A DNA stretch of 44,455 bases from positions 1 through 44,455 of the forward strand of contig JAKFDL010000069.1 in NCBI GenBank assembly GCA_036676175.1, read 5' to 3'. The DNA comes from Methylotenera_A sp036676175 (GTDB taxonomy: Bacteria > Pseudomonadota > Gammaproteobacteria > Burkholderiales > Methylophilaceae). Under the pieces are notes generated by a model. The model worked only from the letters and a program-made list of their open reading frames with translations. It was not told the DNA's origin and made no database searches. Made by a program: the position numbers and the translations under genes. This document shows positions 24,345-32,282 of the stretch, in pieces; the stretch's first letter is position 1, and every line of letters starts with the position of its first letter.

Positions 24345-25499
24345 TTAACGTTTATTTAAAGGGACAAAGGGGCGATTTTCTGGCCCTGTATATTCCGCAT
24401 TCGGGCGAATTATTTTATTGTCAATGCGCTGTTCGATGATGTGCGCAACCCAACCCGTGGTACGTGAAATGACGAATATAGGGGTGAACATGTTTGTAGG
24501 GATGCCCATCATGTGATAACTGGACGCGCTGTACCAGTCTAAATTTGGAAACATCTTTTTTTCGCGCCACATCACTTCCTCTATACGTGAAGATACGTTA
24601 AACAGCGTCATATTGCCGTTATCTTCGCTTAATTTACGCGAAACTGTTTTTATTGACTCGTTGCGTGGGTCAGCGATTGTATACACAGGATGTCCAAAAC
24701 CAATGATGATTTCTTTTTTGGCGATACGCGCCAAAATATCCGCCTCGGCTTCATCAGCGTTTTTATAGCGTTCGATAATTTCCATTGCGGCCTCATTGGC
24801 GCCGCCATGTTTCGCGCCTCGAAGCGCACCAATGGCGCCTGTAACGCTGCTATACATATCAGACAAGGTGCCTGCAATCACTCTGGCTGTAAACGTGCTT
24901 GCGTTAAACTCATGTTCTGCGTATAACACCAGTGAAGTGTTCATGGCATCAATGTGTAGTTGGCTGGGTGCTTTGCCATGTAACACATGCAAAAAGTGCG
25001 CGGCGATTGAGTCATCGTCAGTCTCAACTTCAACACGTTTACCATTGTGACTAAAGTGGTACCAATACAATAAAATCGAGCCGAAGCAAGCGATTAAACG
25101 ATCGCCTAAACTTTTGGCGGCTTCAATATTTCGGCTAGCATCTTCAGGTTCTAATGTACCCAGCATGGCGCAACCTGTGCGCATGACGTCCATTGGATGA
25201 GCGTTTTTAGGGATTTGCTCTAACACCGTTTTAAGTGCGGCTGGCAACCCGCGCAGTGTTTTAAGTTTTTGATGGTATGAGGTTAGTTGCGCCTTACTTG
25301 GCAACTCACCATGAATTAGTAAATAAGCCACTTCTTCAAACGTAGCATATTTGGCCAGATCAATAATGTCATAGCCACGATAATGCAAATCGTTGCCAGT
25401 GTGACCAACTGTGCAAACGGCTGTAGAACCAGCGTTGACACCAGCAAGTGCTACGCCCTTTTTCTTTTTAGGTTCGTGTGAAGTTGTAGTTGTTTCCAT
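24345..25499 (-). CDS. prpC: 2-methylcitrate synthase PrpC
   Basis: PrpC condenses propionyl-CoA with oxaloacetate. I take the ATG at 25499 (METTTTSHEPKKKKGVALAGV, 384 residues) because AAGGGGA lies upstream; an upstream in-frame start at 25568 would overlap prpB. Signature elements: GYDIIDLAKYATFEEVAYLLIHGELP, HPMDVMRTGCAMLGTLEPED (PrpC-like rather than GltA-like), GAIGALRGAKHGGANEAAM with a catalytic His, and GFGHPVYTIADPRNE. It may also make citrate, since no gltA is seen in this carbon-metabolism cluster. It lies 28 nt after prpB and 30 nt before prpD. Confidence 0.95.
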   Translation of the reverse strand: METTTTSHEPKKKKGVALAGVNAGSTAVCTVGHTGNDLHYRGYDIIDLAKYATFEEVAYLLIHGELPSKAQLTSYHQKLKTLRGLPAALKTVLEQIPKNAHPMDVMRTGCAMLGTLEPEDASRNIEAAKSLGDRLIACFGSILLYWYHFSHNGKRVEVETDDDSIAAHFLHVLHGKAPSQLHIDAMNTSLVLYAEHEFNASTFTARVIAGTLSDMYSSVTGAIGALRGAKHGGANEAAMEIIERYKNADEAEADILARIAKKEIIIGFGHPVYTIADPRNESIKTVSRKLSEDNGNMTLFNVSSRIEEVMWREKKMFPNLDWYSASSYHMMGIPTNMFTPIFVISRTTGWVAHIIEQRIDNKIIRPNAEYTGPENRPFVPLNKR

Positions 25500-25527
25500 T
25501 GCTACTTTCCCCTTAATGGCTTCCTTA

Positions 25528-26412
25528 CTATTTATTCTCGCTAAACAGACTATCAAGTTTTTGCTCAAACGCGTGATAGCCCAAGTACTCGTAAAGCTCT
25601 GCGCGGCTTTGCATTAAATCGACAACATTCTTTTGCGTGCCTTCTTTACGCACTGTTTGATAGACTTTAAGTGCGGCCTGATTCATGGCACGAAATGCCG
25701 ATAGCGGGTATAGCACCATGCTTACATCAGCATTTGCCAGTTCATCCACGGTAAATAAAGGGGTGCTACCAAACTCGGTTATGTTTGCTAGAACAGGTAC
25801 TTTGACCGCGTCTACAAATTGCTTGTACATACTGAGTTCAGTCATCGCTTCGGGGAATATCATGTCTGCCCCAGCTTCAACGCAAGCACAAGCACGGTCA
25901 ATTGCCGATTGCAAACCTTCAACCGCCAGCGCATCAGTACGCGCCATTATGACAAAACTGCTGTCAGTCTTCGCATCCACCGCAGCTTTTACCCGGTCGA
26001 CCATTTCAGTTTGAGAAACGACCGCTTTGTTTGGGCGATGACCGCAGCGCTTGGCGCTCACTTGGTCTTCAATATGCACTGCTGCTGCACCTGCTTTAAT
26101 GACTGATTTCACAGTGCGCGCAATGTTAAAGGCGCCACCAAACCCTGTATCAATATCCACCAGCAAAGGTGTCTCTACTGCATCGGTAATACGTCTCACA
26201 TCAATTAACACATCTTCTAGTGTTGAGATGCCCAAATCTGGCAAGCCGAGTGAGCCAGCAGCCACACCGCCACCTGATAAGTACAAGGCTTTATAGCCAG
26301 TTTGCGTGGCCAGCATGGCATGATAGGCGTTAATGGCGCCGATAATTTGCAGCGGCTTTTCAGCAGCGATAGCTGCGCGGAAACGTGCGCCTGCAGAATT
26401 TAATGTGCTCAT
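25528..26412 (-). CDS. prpB: 2-methylisocitrate lyase PrpB
   Basis: PrpB splits 2-methylisocitrate into pyruvate and succinate. The 294-residue phosphoenolpyruvate-mutase-fold enzyme shows YLSGGGVAAGSLGLPDLG, VDIDTGFGGAFNIARTV (metal-binding Asp), HIEDQVSAKRC(123)GHR with the catalytic Cys, and IMARTDALAVEGL. KRCGHR distinguishes it from isocitrate lyase (KKCGH). Its ATG overlaps the stop of the upstream CoA-ester lyase gene by four bases (ATGA), which ties its translation to that gene. Confidence 0.97.
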   Translation of the reverse strand: MSTLNSAGARFRAAIAAEKPLQIIGAINAYHAMLATQTGYKALYLSGGGVAAGSLGLPDLGISTLEDVLIDVRRITDAVETPLLVDIDTGFGGAFNIARTVKSVIKAGAAAVHIEDQVSAKRCGHRPNKAVVSQTEMVDRVKAAVDAKTDSSFVIMARTDALAVEGLQSAIDRACACVEAGADMIFPEAMTELSMYKQFVDAVKVPVLANITEFGSTPLFTVDELANADVSMVLYPLSAFRAMNQAALKVYQTVRKEGTQKNVVDLMQSRAELYEYLGYHAFEQKLDSLFSENK

Positions 26413-27407
26413 GAGAAAAACCTTTTATACGCTTCGTCAGAGATGGCAACACCTGTCAATTTGGCTTTTTGTAAAATTTCCCAAAAATAGCGATAAGTTG
26501 CCCTATCGTGCAGTTCGCCCTCGTATTGAATCGGGCCCCAAGCCACATCCTGCGCAGCTATCAGAATATTAGCGGCATCGGCCACTTCGTCGTAATTGGG
26601 TTTCATGGCATCCACAATGGCTTGGATTTGCGTGGGGTAAATGCTCCACATGCGCATAAAGCCAAACTCATTGCGGGCGCGGCCTGCATCACTTTGCGTG
26701 GTTTCTACATTTTTAAGATCTAAGGTCACGTTGTGTGCCGGCACAACGCCATTTGCCAGAGCAGCGGCTACCACTTCAGTTTTGGCGCGAGCTAACAATT
26801 TGTGCTCAAATTGGCCTGGGCTGCGCATTGCGCTGGCGGGAATGGCGCCGTGATGCGCGCTGACAAAATCCATCAAACCAAAGTCCAGTACTTGTACCCA
26901 AGGCAATTTGGCGATTTCGTGTACTTGATTCAAGGCGCCGTGCGTTTCAATCAAGATGTGGACAGGGATAACCCGTTCAATGCCATTGAATGCAGCGGTT
27001 TTTTGAATATAGGCAATCATCTCGCTGGCTTGCGCCAAGCTAGTACATTTAGGAATGGTGATATAACTCAGCAATTTACCTGCGCCGCTGACCAAAATAT
27101 CAATATCTTGTTTCCAAGCAGGGTGTGTGTAATCGTGAATGCGTGCCCCCGCCATTTTTTGCACATTGGCTTCACTATTGAGTACACGCACAATCATCTC
27201 AGCATGCTCAACTTCTTGGCCGCTGGCGGCGCCATCTTCACAGTCGCAGGTAATATCAAACACCGCACCAGGTGCATTTGAGTTGTTGGCGTCTTGTAGG
27301 CTTAAAGCTTTTAAGATGAGCTTTTCGCTACCAGCAAAATGTTCGCAGGCAGGAATGAGTGGAAACGGTTTTTCACCGCCGAATAAAGCGTCATTTGGAT
27401 GTACCAT
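26409..27407 (-). CDS. HpcH/HpaI-CitE superfamily CoA-ester lyase (malyl-/beta-methylmalyl-CoA lyase-like)
   Basis: This 332-residue TIM-barrel protein has CitE-superfamily features: DITCD55-C-E57-D58-G, R89 in ARIHD, K120 in ITIPKC, the Mg ligands E154 (ILIETHGALN) and D180 (FGLMDFVSAHHG), and near residue 252 MWSIYPTQI, where related enzymes have IHP. I recognise the subgroup from the citrate-cycle clusters of Burkholderiales, beside GntR and malate dehydrogenase genes; its reaction is not settled. Placed 1 nt after the mesaconyl-CoA hydratase gene and overlapping prpB, it is a good candidate to cleave beta-methylmalyl-CoA into glyoxylate and propionyl-CoA, or malyl-CoA into glyoxylate and acetyl-CoA. 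The substrate is inferred only from context. Confidence 0.82.
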   Translation of the reverse strand: MVHPNDALFGGEKPFPLIPACEHFAGSEKLILKALSLQDANNSNAPGAVFDITCDCEDGAASGQEVEHAEMIVRVLNSEANVQKMAGARIHDYTHPAWKQDIDILVSGAGKLLSYITIPKCTSLAQASEMIAYIQKTAAFNGIERVIPVHILIETHGALNQVHEIAKLPWVQVLDFGLMDFVSAHHGAIPASAMRSPGQFEHKLLARAKTEVVAAALANGVVPAHNVTLDLKNVETTQSDAGRARNEFGFMRMWSIYPTQIQAIVDAMKPNYDEVADAANILIAAQDVAWGPIQYEGELHDRATYRYFWEILQKAKLTGVAISDEAYKRFFS

Positions 27408-27408
27408 A

Positions 27409-28488
27409 TTATTGTTTTCCTCTACGTGGCATCAGCACGGTATAGTCTAAATCGAGCACCACATTGGGGTGGTAACCACTTTCAGTTTTGATATTATCAA
27501 TATCGCCCACTGGCATATTTTTTATTCCCACCATACGCAAGCGCAAAGCAGCAACATCAATGCGCTCAGGCAACGCCCAAGTGTCTAACACTTCGGTACG
27601 TATATATATCGTGTCGCCTGCAAAGCTGGGGTTGGCATGTGTGCCAGCATTAATGGCTAAAATAGAAATCGCATTTTCTAGGCCTTCATAGCTCAGTGCG
27701 CGACATATAGAAATGACTACACCGCCGTATACCAATCGTTGACCAAAGCTTGAGGTGCGCATCAAGTGATCATCAAAATGCAAACGGGCATTGTTTTGAT
27801 ATAGACGCGTTGCCATCGAATGCTCTGCCGGGTTAATGGTCATACCAGCGGCATGGTTGATGCGCTCGCCGACTTGGTAGTCTTCCCAATAATACTGACC
27901 ACCAGTCACTTTGGCATCAAAGTTAGCTGCCGAAAAATAACTGGGTAGTTGCAAGTTTTCGGGCGCAACAACGCTTGGTAGCGTGGGTACAACAGTTGTA
28001 GGTGCTGGGGCATCTAAATTAGATTTATGTAGCATCACCCAGCGCACCCAGCTCAATACGGGCTCGCCGCGTTGATTGATGGCAGTCGAGCGCACCCAAA
28101 CGACACCGCTTTTACCGTTGGAGTTTTGTTTTAAACCAATCACCTGGCTGGATGTAGAAAGCGTGTCGCCAACAAGAACAGCCTGTAAAAAGCGCACATC
28201 GGCATAACCTAGATTAGCTACTGCATTTACCGAAATATCAGGCACAGTTTTGCCAAACGCGATATGAAAAGTAAGCAAATCATCTACGGGGGTGGTTTTA
28301 TAGCCTAAACTTTGCGCAAATGGCGCGCTGCAAAATAAAGGTTGGCGCGCACCATACAGTGCAATATACAGCGCACAATCGCCCGCGCTAATTGTGCGTG
28401 GCGTGGCATGCTGAATCACTTCATTTAGTGTGAAATCTTCAAAAAAACGACCTGTGTTTACTTTTTGATGGCTAATTTTATTGGTCAT
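27409..28488 (-). CDS. mch: Mesaconyl-CoA hydratase (beta-methylmalyl-CoA dehydratase)
   Basis: This enzyme interconverts mesaconyl-C1-CoA and beta-methylmalyl-CoA in the ethylmalonyl-CoA pathway and the 3-hydroxypropionate bicycle. The 359-residue protein has two MaoC hot-dog halves and resembles what I recall of the Rhodobacter enzyme along its length: FFEDFTLNEVIQHATPRTIS, SAPFAQSLGYKTTPVDDLLTFHIAFGKTVPDIS, ATRLYQNNARLHFD, RLVYGGVVISICRALSYEGL, THANPSFAGDTIY and the ending VLDLDYTVLMPRRG. Its ATG overlaps the upstream CitE-like gene by four bases and the lyase begins 1 nt after its stop. An itaconyl-CoA or other MaoC hydratase is less likely given this match. Confidence 0.88.
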   Translation of the reverse strand: MTNKISHQKVNTGRFFEDFTLNEVIQHATPRTISAGDCALYIALYGARQPLFCSAPFAQSLGYKTTPVDDLLTFHIAFGKTVPDISVNAVANLGYADVRFLQAVLVGDTLSTSSQVIGLKQNSNGKSGVVWVRSTAINQRGEPVLSWVRWVMLHKSNLDAPAPTTVVPTLPSVVAPENLQLPSYFSAANFDAKVTGGQYYWEDYQVGERINHAAGMTINPAEHSMATRLYQNNARLHFDDHLMRTSSFGQRLVYGGVVISICRALSYEGLENAISILAINAGTHANPSFAGDTIYIRTEVLDTWALPERIDVAALRLRMVGIKNMPVGDIDNIKTESGYHPNVVLDLDYTVLMPRRGKQ

Positions 28489-29366
28489 ATATATTCTTCT
28501 TCTAATTCAGCAATCATGTCGTGCAGTTTTAACAAGCGGACGGCAGCCTTAATGTGGTGGTGTTCTACCAATCTGTCGTTAACGACAACCGTGCCTAAGC
28601 CTTTTTCGTTGGCGTTTTTAAGTGCTTGTATAATCATACGCGCGTCATTCACCTCACCACTTTTTGGTGTGTAAGCATCGTTGCTATAGGCGATTTGCGA
28701 TGGGCTGATGAGTGTTTTACCATCAAACCCCATGTCGCGACCTAATCGACATGCATATTCAAAAGAATGCATATTTTTAAAATCACTAGTAATGCCGTCC
28801 ACTACACAGCGGCCATAGGCACGTGCTGCTAATATCACCATAGACAATGCCGTTAAAATAGCGCTTTGCTCATGTGTGACGCGTGCATGTAACTGCGAAG
28901 TTAAATCTGAAGTCGCCATCATCATGCAAACAATTCGGTCTGAGGCAGCAGCAATTTCTTTGACATTTAATACCGCAAGTGGGCTTTCTATCATCACCAT
29001 GATAGGCATATGGCTGCCGCCAGCTGCATCCAATAATTTGAGTGCGGTATGCACATGCTCTGCGGACTCTATATTTGGAAAAAGTATGGCATTAGCACCG
29101 ATATTGGCCACGGCTTTAATATCGTCGTGACCCCAAATGGAGTCAAGATTATTCACGCGCACAATGACCTCACGTGCGCCATAACCGCCTTGTTTGATTG
29201 CAGCCACAATGTTATGACGCGACTCAATTTTGGCGTCTATTAAGATAGGATCGCCAAGATCGAGTATGACAGCGTCTGCAGGCAAGGTGCGTGCGCGATC
29301 CAAATAGTGCAGGTTACAGCCTGGCACATATAGCACAGAGCGGCGTGGGCGAAAGCAATGTTCCAT
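28485..29366 (-). CDS. CitE/Mcl2-like protein with altered active-site residues
   Basis: The 293-residue protein is closest in pattern to CitE and (3S)-malyl-CoA thioesterase (Mcl2) types: RPRRSVLYVPGC, R70 in VRVNNLDS, IMVMIE127SPLAVLNVKEIA, ATSD154L, GRDMGFDGKTLI and GLGTVVVNDRLVEHHHIKAAVRLL. The Mg ligands E127 and D154 and R70 remain. Three usually conserved positions differ: DLED reads DLGD (G38), the Lys after the fourth strand is N98, and IHP reads ISP (S221). It may therefore have changed activity or a regulatory role. It is the first gene of the leftward operon; the promoter at 29400-29429 lies just upstream and the Shine-Dalgarno is weak. Confidence 0.82.
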   Translation of the reverse strand: MEHCFRPRRSVLYVPGCNLHYLDRARTLPADAVILDLGDPILIDAKIESRHNIVAAIKQGGYGAREVIVRVNNLDSIWGHDDIKAVANIGANAILFPNIESAEHVHTALKLLDAAGGSHMPIMVMIESPLAVLNVKEIAAASDRIVCMMMATSDLTSQLHARVTHEQSAILTALSMVILAARAYGRCVVDGITSDFKNMHSFEYACRLGRDMGFDGKTLISPSQIAYSNDAYTPKSGEVNDARMIIQALKNANEKGLGTVVVNDRLVEHHHIKAAVRLLKLHDMIAELEEEYI

Positions 29367-29399
29367 AGAGTGGTCTTTAACTATTATTTAGTTGCAGTG

Positions 29400-29429
29400 A
29401 TTATATAGACGGCTTTTAGAGGCTGTCAA
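29400..29429 (-). promoter_or_regulatory. Consensus sigma70 promoter of the leftward operon
   Basis: On the minus strand TTGACA (29429-29424) and TATAAT (29405-29400) are both perfect, separated by 18 nt. Transcription would start near 29393, giving a leader of about 27 nt before the CitE-like start codon. The tandem palindromes begin 4 nt upstream of the -35 box. Confidence 0.85.
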
Positions 29430-29432
29430 CAA

Positions 29433-29473
29433 ATATCTTATGTCTTATATAAGATAAGTCTTGTATAAGATAT
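29433..29473. promoter_or_regulatory. Tandem palindromic operator, probable GntR site
   Basis: TCTTATATAAGA (29443-29454, a perfect palindrome) and TCTTGTATAAGA (29459-29470, one base off) repeat with a 16-bp period. The whole region is also bracketed by 9-bp inverted arms ATATCTTAT (29433-29441) and ATAAGATAT (29465-29473). It lies between gntR and the leftward operon, abutting the -35 box of the latter. Binding by the adjacent GntR/HutC protein is inferred. Confidence 0.7.
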
Positions 29474-29551
29474 AAATTACTAGACTATTTTTATTTGATG
29501 TGTTTTAATTTGCCTTATCTACTTATGTAACTATATGCATGCAAAATTATT

Positions 29552-30289
29552 ATGATAGATAAAACAATTAACGCACCCAACTATAGACCACTTTATGACC
29601 AAATTAAAGTGCTGCTTACCCAAAGTTTAATTGGGGGTGAATGGCGACCGGGCGAAATGATTCCCAGCGAAATAGACTTGGCTGGGCGATATAAGGTATC
29701 TCAGGGCACGGTACGTAAAGCCATTGATAGCCTGGCTAGCGAGAATATTTTAATCCGTCGTCAGGGTAAAGGCACCTTTGTTGCAACGCATAACGAAGAA
29801 GGTATCAAGCTGCGTTTTTTACGCTTAACTGCAGTGGATGGACACAAGGAAGTATTGCAAAACGAGCTATTAAGTTGCAATAAGGCTAAGGCAGATGCTC
29901 ATATTGCGAAAGTGCTGGAGCTGAAAGCGGGCGCTTCACTCATAGAGGTGAAACGACTGCTTACATTTTCTGGTAGACCATTAATTTATGATCACATTAT
30001 TGTGCCTGCTGCGCCATTTAAGGGCTTGAATGGTACGAGAGTTGAGGAAAATAATGGCTCTTTGTATAGCATGTATGAGACAGAGTACGGTGTCCGTATG
30101 ATTAGGGCGGAAGAGCGGCTAACCGCCGTCGCCGCGAGCGGAGAAGTGGCAGAGGCGCTTAACTTAAAACAGGGTTTCCCTTTGCTGAGCATAGAGCGTG
30201 TTTCATACACCTATGGTGATAAACCTATGGAGTGGCGTTTAGGGCTCTGCTTGACGGATGATCACCATTACATGAGTGAATTGGAATAA
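29552..30289 (+). CDS. GntR family regulator, HutC/UTRA type
   Basis: The 245-residue protein has an N-terminal winged HTH (about residues 12-78: PLYDQIKVLLTQSLIGGEWRPGEMIPSEIDLAGRYKVSQGTVRKAIDSLASENILIRRQGKGTFVA) and a UTRA ligand domain (about 95-240) ending in RVSYTYGDKPMEWRLGLCLTDDHHY. HutC members bind small metabolites; a CoA ester or organic acid of the neighbouring pathway is plausible but unproven. No Shine-Dalgarno is visible before the ATG at 29552, so translation may be weak or start close to the mRNA end. It is divergent from the mch-prp operon and 11 nt before the malic enzyme gene, so it may control both arms. Confidence 0.93.
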   Translation: MIDKTINAPNYRPLYDQIKVLLTQSLIGGEWRPGEMIPSEIDLAGRYKVSQGTVRKAIDSLASENILIRRQGKGTFVATHNEEGIKLRFLRLTAVDGHKEVLQNELLSCNKAKADAHIAKVLELKAGASLIEVKRLLTFSGRPLIYDHIIVPAAPFKGLNGTRVEENNGSLYSMYETEYGVRMIRAEERLTAVAASGEVAEALNLKQGFPLLSIERVSYTYGDKPMEWRLGLCLTDDHHYMSELE

Positions 30290-30300
30290 CAAAGGCCAAA

Positions 30301-31500
30301 ATGGACGACCTAAAAAAACGCGCACTGGATTATCACCAGTTTCCGAAACCCGGAAAATTGAGTGTAGAGTCGTCAAAACCTTGTGCCACACAAGATGATT
30401 TGTCATTAACTTATACACCTGGTGTAGCAGAGCCGGTGCGAGAAATACACACTGACCCAGCCAATGCCTACAAGTACACCAATAAAGGCAACCTGGTTGC
30501 GGTAATTACTGACGGTACGGCGGTTTTGGGCTTGGGCAATATGGGTGCGCTTGCTAGCAAGCCGGTGATGGAAGGTAAAGCTGTCTTGTTTAAACGTTTT
30601 GCCGGTATTGATGTATTCGATATCGAAGTCAATGCAGCTACACCAGACGAATTTATTCAAACCGTGATGAATATTTCCCCTACGTTTGGCGGTATCAATT
30701 TAGAAGACATCGCTGCGCCACACTGTTTTTATATCGAAAACGAGTTAAAGAAACGGCTTGATATTCCTGTTTTTCATGATGACCAGCATGGTACCGCAGT
30801 GATTGTGGCAGCTGCTTTATTAAACGCACTTGAGCTACAAGGTAAAGTGTTGGCGACTGCAAAAATAGTGTTTTTAGGCGCAGGTGCAGCTGGCTGTTCG
30901 TGCGCTAAGCTATTAAAATTAATGGGTGCAACCAATATTACGATGGTCGATAGAACGGGCGTATTAGACACTTCGCGTGGTGATTTGCATGACAATAACC
31001 GTGAGTTGGCTATCGAACCAAGCCCCAATAAAAGACTTACAGACGTCATGCCGCAAGCAGATGTGTTTATTGGAGTTTCAGCTAAGAATGCCTTGGATGC
31101 CTCCCTAATCAAAGGCATGGCGAAAAATCCCATTATTTTTGCATTGGCAAACCCAGACCCAGAAGTATTGCCGAGCGTGGCGCATGCGATTCGCGACGAC
31201 ATTTTGATGGCGACTGGTCGCAGTGACTTCCCTAATCAAGTAAACAATGCCTTGTGTTTCCCATATTTGTTTCGTGGCGCACTAGACGCAAAAGCCACAA
31301 AGATTACCGAAGCAATGAAGATTGCAGCAGCACGCGCCTTAAGTGAACTCGCGAGAGAGCCAGTACCCGCTGACGTGCTTGAAGCATATAACCTGAAATC
31401 ACTTGAGTTTGGGCGCGACTATATTATTCCCAAACCATTCGACAAGCGCTTATTAGCTAGGGTTTCGGGTGCAGTTGCAAGAGCAGCAAAAGAAAACTAA
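30301..31500 (+). CDS. maeB: Malic enzyme (short form, no phosphotransacetylase domain)
   Basis: It oxidatively decarboxylates malate to pyruvate and CO2 with NAD(P). At 399 residues it carries only the malic domain and the nucleotide-binding domain, unlike the ~760-residue MaeB with a PTA-like tail. Visible motifs: LSLTYTPGVAEPVREI, VITDGTAVLGLGNMGALASKPVMEGKAVLFKRFAGID, INLEDIAAPHCFYIE, FHDDQHGTAVIVAAALLNAL, GAGAAGCSCAKLL, FALANPDPE and ATGRSDFPNQVNNALCFPYLFRGALD. In Burkholderia-type clusters I recall malate dehydrogenase in the comparable place; here malate flows to pyruvate instead. Cofactor preference is not certain. sdhC follows by 16 nt. Confidence 0.93.
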   Translation: MDDLKKRALDYHQFPKPGKLSVESSKPCATQDDLSLTYTPGVAEPVREIHTDPANAYKYTNKGNLVAVITDGTAVLGLGNMGALASKPVMEGKAVLFKRFAGIDVFDIEVNAATPDEFIQTVMNISPTFGGINLEDIAAPHCFYIENELKKRLDIPVFHDDQHGTAVIVAAALLNALELQGKVLATAKIVFLGAGAAGCSCAKLLKLMGATNITMVDRTGVLDTSRGDLHDNNRELAIEPSPNKRLTDVMPQADVFIGVSAKNALDASLIKGMAKNPIIFALANPDPEVLPSVAHAIRDDILMATGRSDFPNQVNNALCFPYLFRGALDAKATKITEAMKIAAARALSELAREPVPADVLEAYNLKSLEFGRDYIIPKPFDKRLLARVSGAVARAAKEN

Positions 31501-31516
31501 AAAACTAATATTTATT

Positions 31517-31915
31517 ATGCAAAAAAATAGTACAAAAATTAAAAATAAAAATAGGCCTAAGAACCTGAATTTATTCACGATTCGCCTGCCGATTAATGCG
31601 GTGGTCTCCATTTTGCATCGCGCCTCAGGCATGGTGCTATTTGCCATGTTGCCATTGCTATTGCTGGCTTTGCAGTATTCGTTAAAGACACAACAAAGCT
31701 ATACGCAATTGGAAGTGATATTTGATACATGGTTTATAAAGCTCCTGCTTATTGGGTTGGCATGGGCTTTTTTTCATCACTTTTATGCAGGCTTGCGGCA
31801 CCTATTGCAAGACATCCATTGGATGACCAGCCTGCAAAAAGCACGGTTTTCTGGCCGCGTGGTGTTGTGGCTGGTAGGGATTTCAGTAGCGATTTTTGCA
31901 GTTGTGATTTGGTAA
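31517..31915 (+). CDS. sdhC: Succinate dehydrogenase cytochrome b556 subunit
   Basis: SdhC is a membrane anchor binding heme b and ubiquinone. From the ATG at 31517 the protein has 132 residues and three transmembrane helices. It has the family motif VSILHRASGMVLFAMLP in the first helix (quinone-site Ser/Arg) and FFHHFYAGLRHLLQDI, with the heme-ligand His, in the second. I prefer this Met over an upstream in-frame start at 31469, which lies inside the malic enzyme gene. The N-terminus is very basic (MQKNSTKIKNKNRPKNLNL). Confidence 0.94.
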   Translation: MQKNSTKIKNKNRPKNLNLFTIRLPINAVVSILHRASGMVLFAMLPLLLLALQYSLKTQQSYTQLEVIFDTWFIKLLLIGLAWAFFHHFYAGLRHLLQDIHWMTSLQKARFSGRVVLWLVGISVAIFAVVIW

Positions 31916-31934
31916 CTTTGCTGGGTAATTTTAC

Positions 31935-32282
31935 GTGTTAATTCAACTACTCACCAATAAATATCCTGGCATGCGCTTATGGCTTTCGCAACGCCTGAGT
32001 GCGCTCATGATGGCTGCATATATTTTATTGCTGGTGATATTGCTGGCAATTTATCAGCCAGCCAGTTACAACGATTGGCACGGCTTTGTAGCACCAATAT
32101 GGTTTAGATTGGTGACTTTTGTTTTTTTTATCAGTCTTTTTATGCATGCTTGGTTAGGCGTAAGCGACGTATTTAAAGACTACATTTTTAATATAAAACT
32201 AAGAGCTTATTTACAGGCTATCGTTGATATTTTGCTAGTTACTTATTTAATTTGGGCAAGTTTTATTTTGTGGAATATATGA
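31935..32282 (+). CDS. sdhD: Succinate dehydrogenase membrane anchor subunit
   Basis: The 115-residue protein starts with GTG at 31935, has three transmembrane helices, and contains the SdhD motif FMHAWLGVSDVFKDYI with the second heme-coordinating His and the quinone-site Asp/Tyr region. RLSALMMAAYILLLVILL forms the first helix. Its stop overlaps the sdhA start (ATGA), so the two are translationally coupled. Confidence 0.92.
   Translation: MLIQLLTNKYPGMRLWLSQRLSALMMAAYILLLVILLAIYQPASYNDWHGFVAPIWFRLVTFVFFISLFMHAWLGVSDVFKDYIFNIKLRAYLQAIVDILLVTYLIWASFILWNI

Noticed and set aside
26802..27281. Plus-strand open frame of 159 codons inside the CoA-ester lyase gene
   Set aside because: Antisense shadow; no family resemblance.
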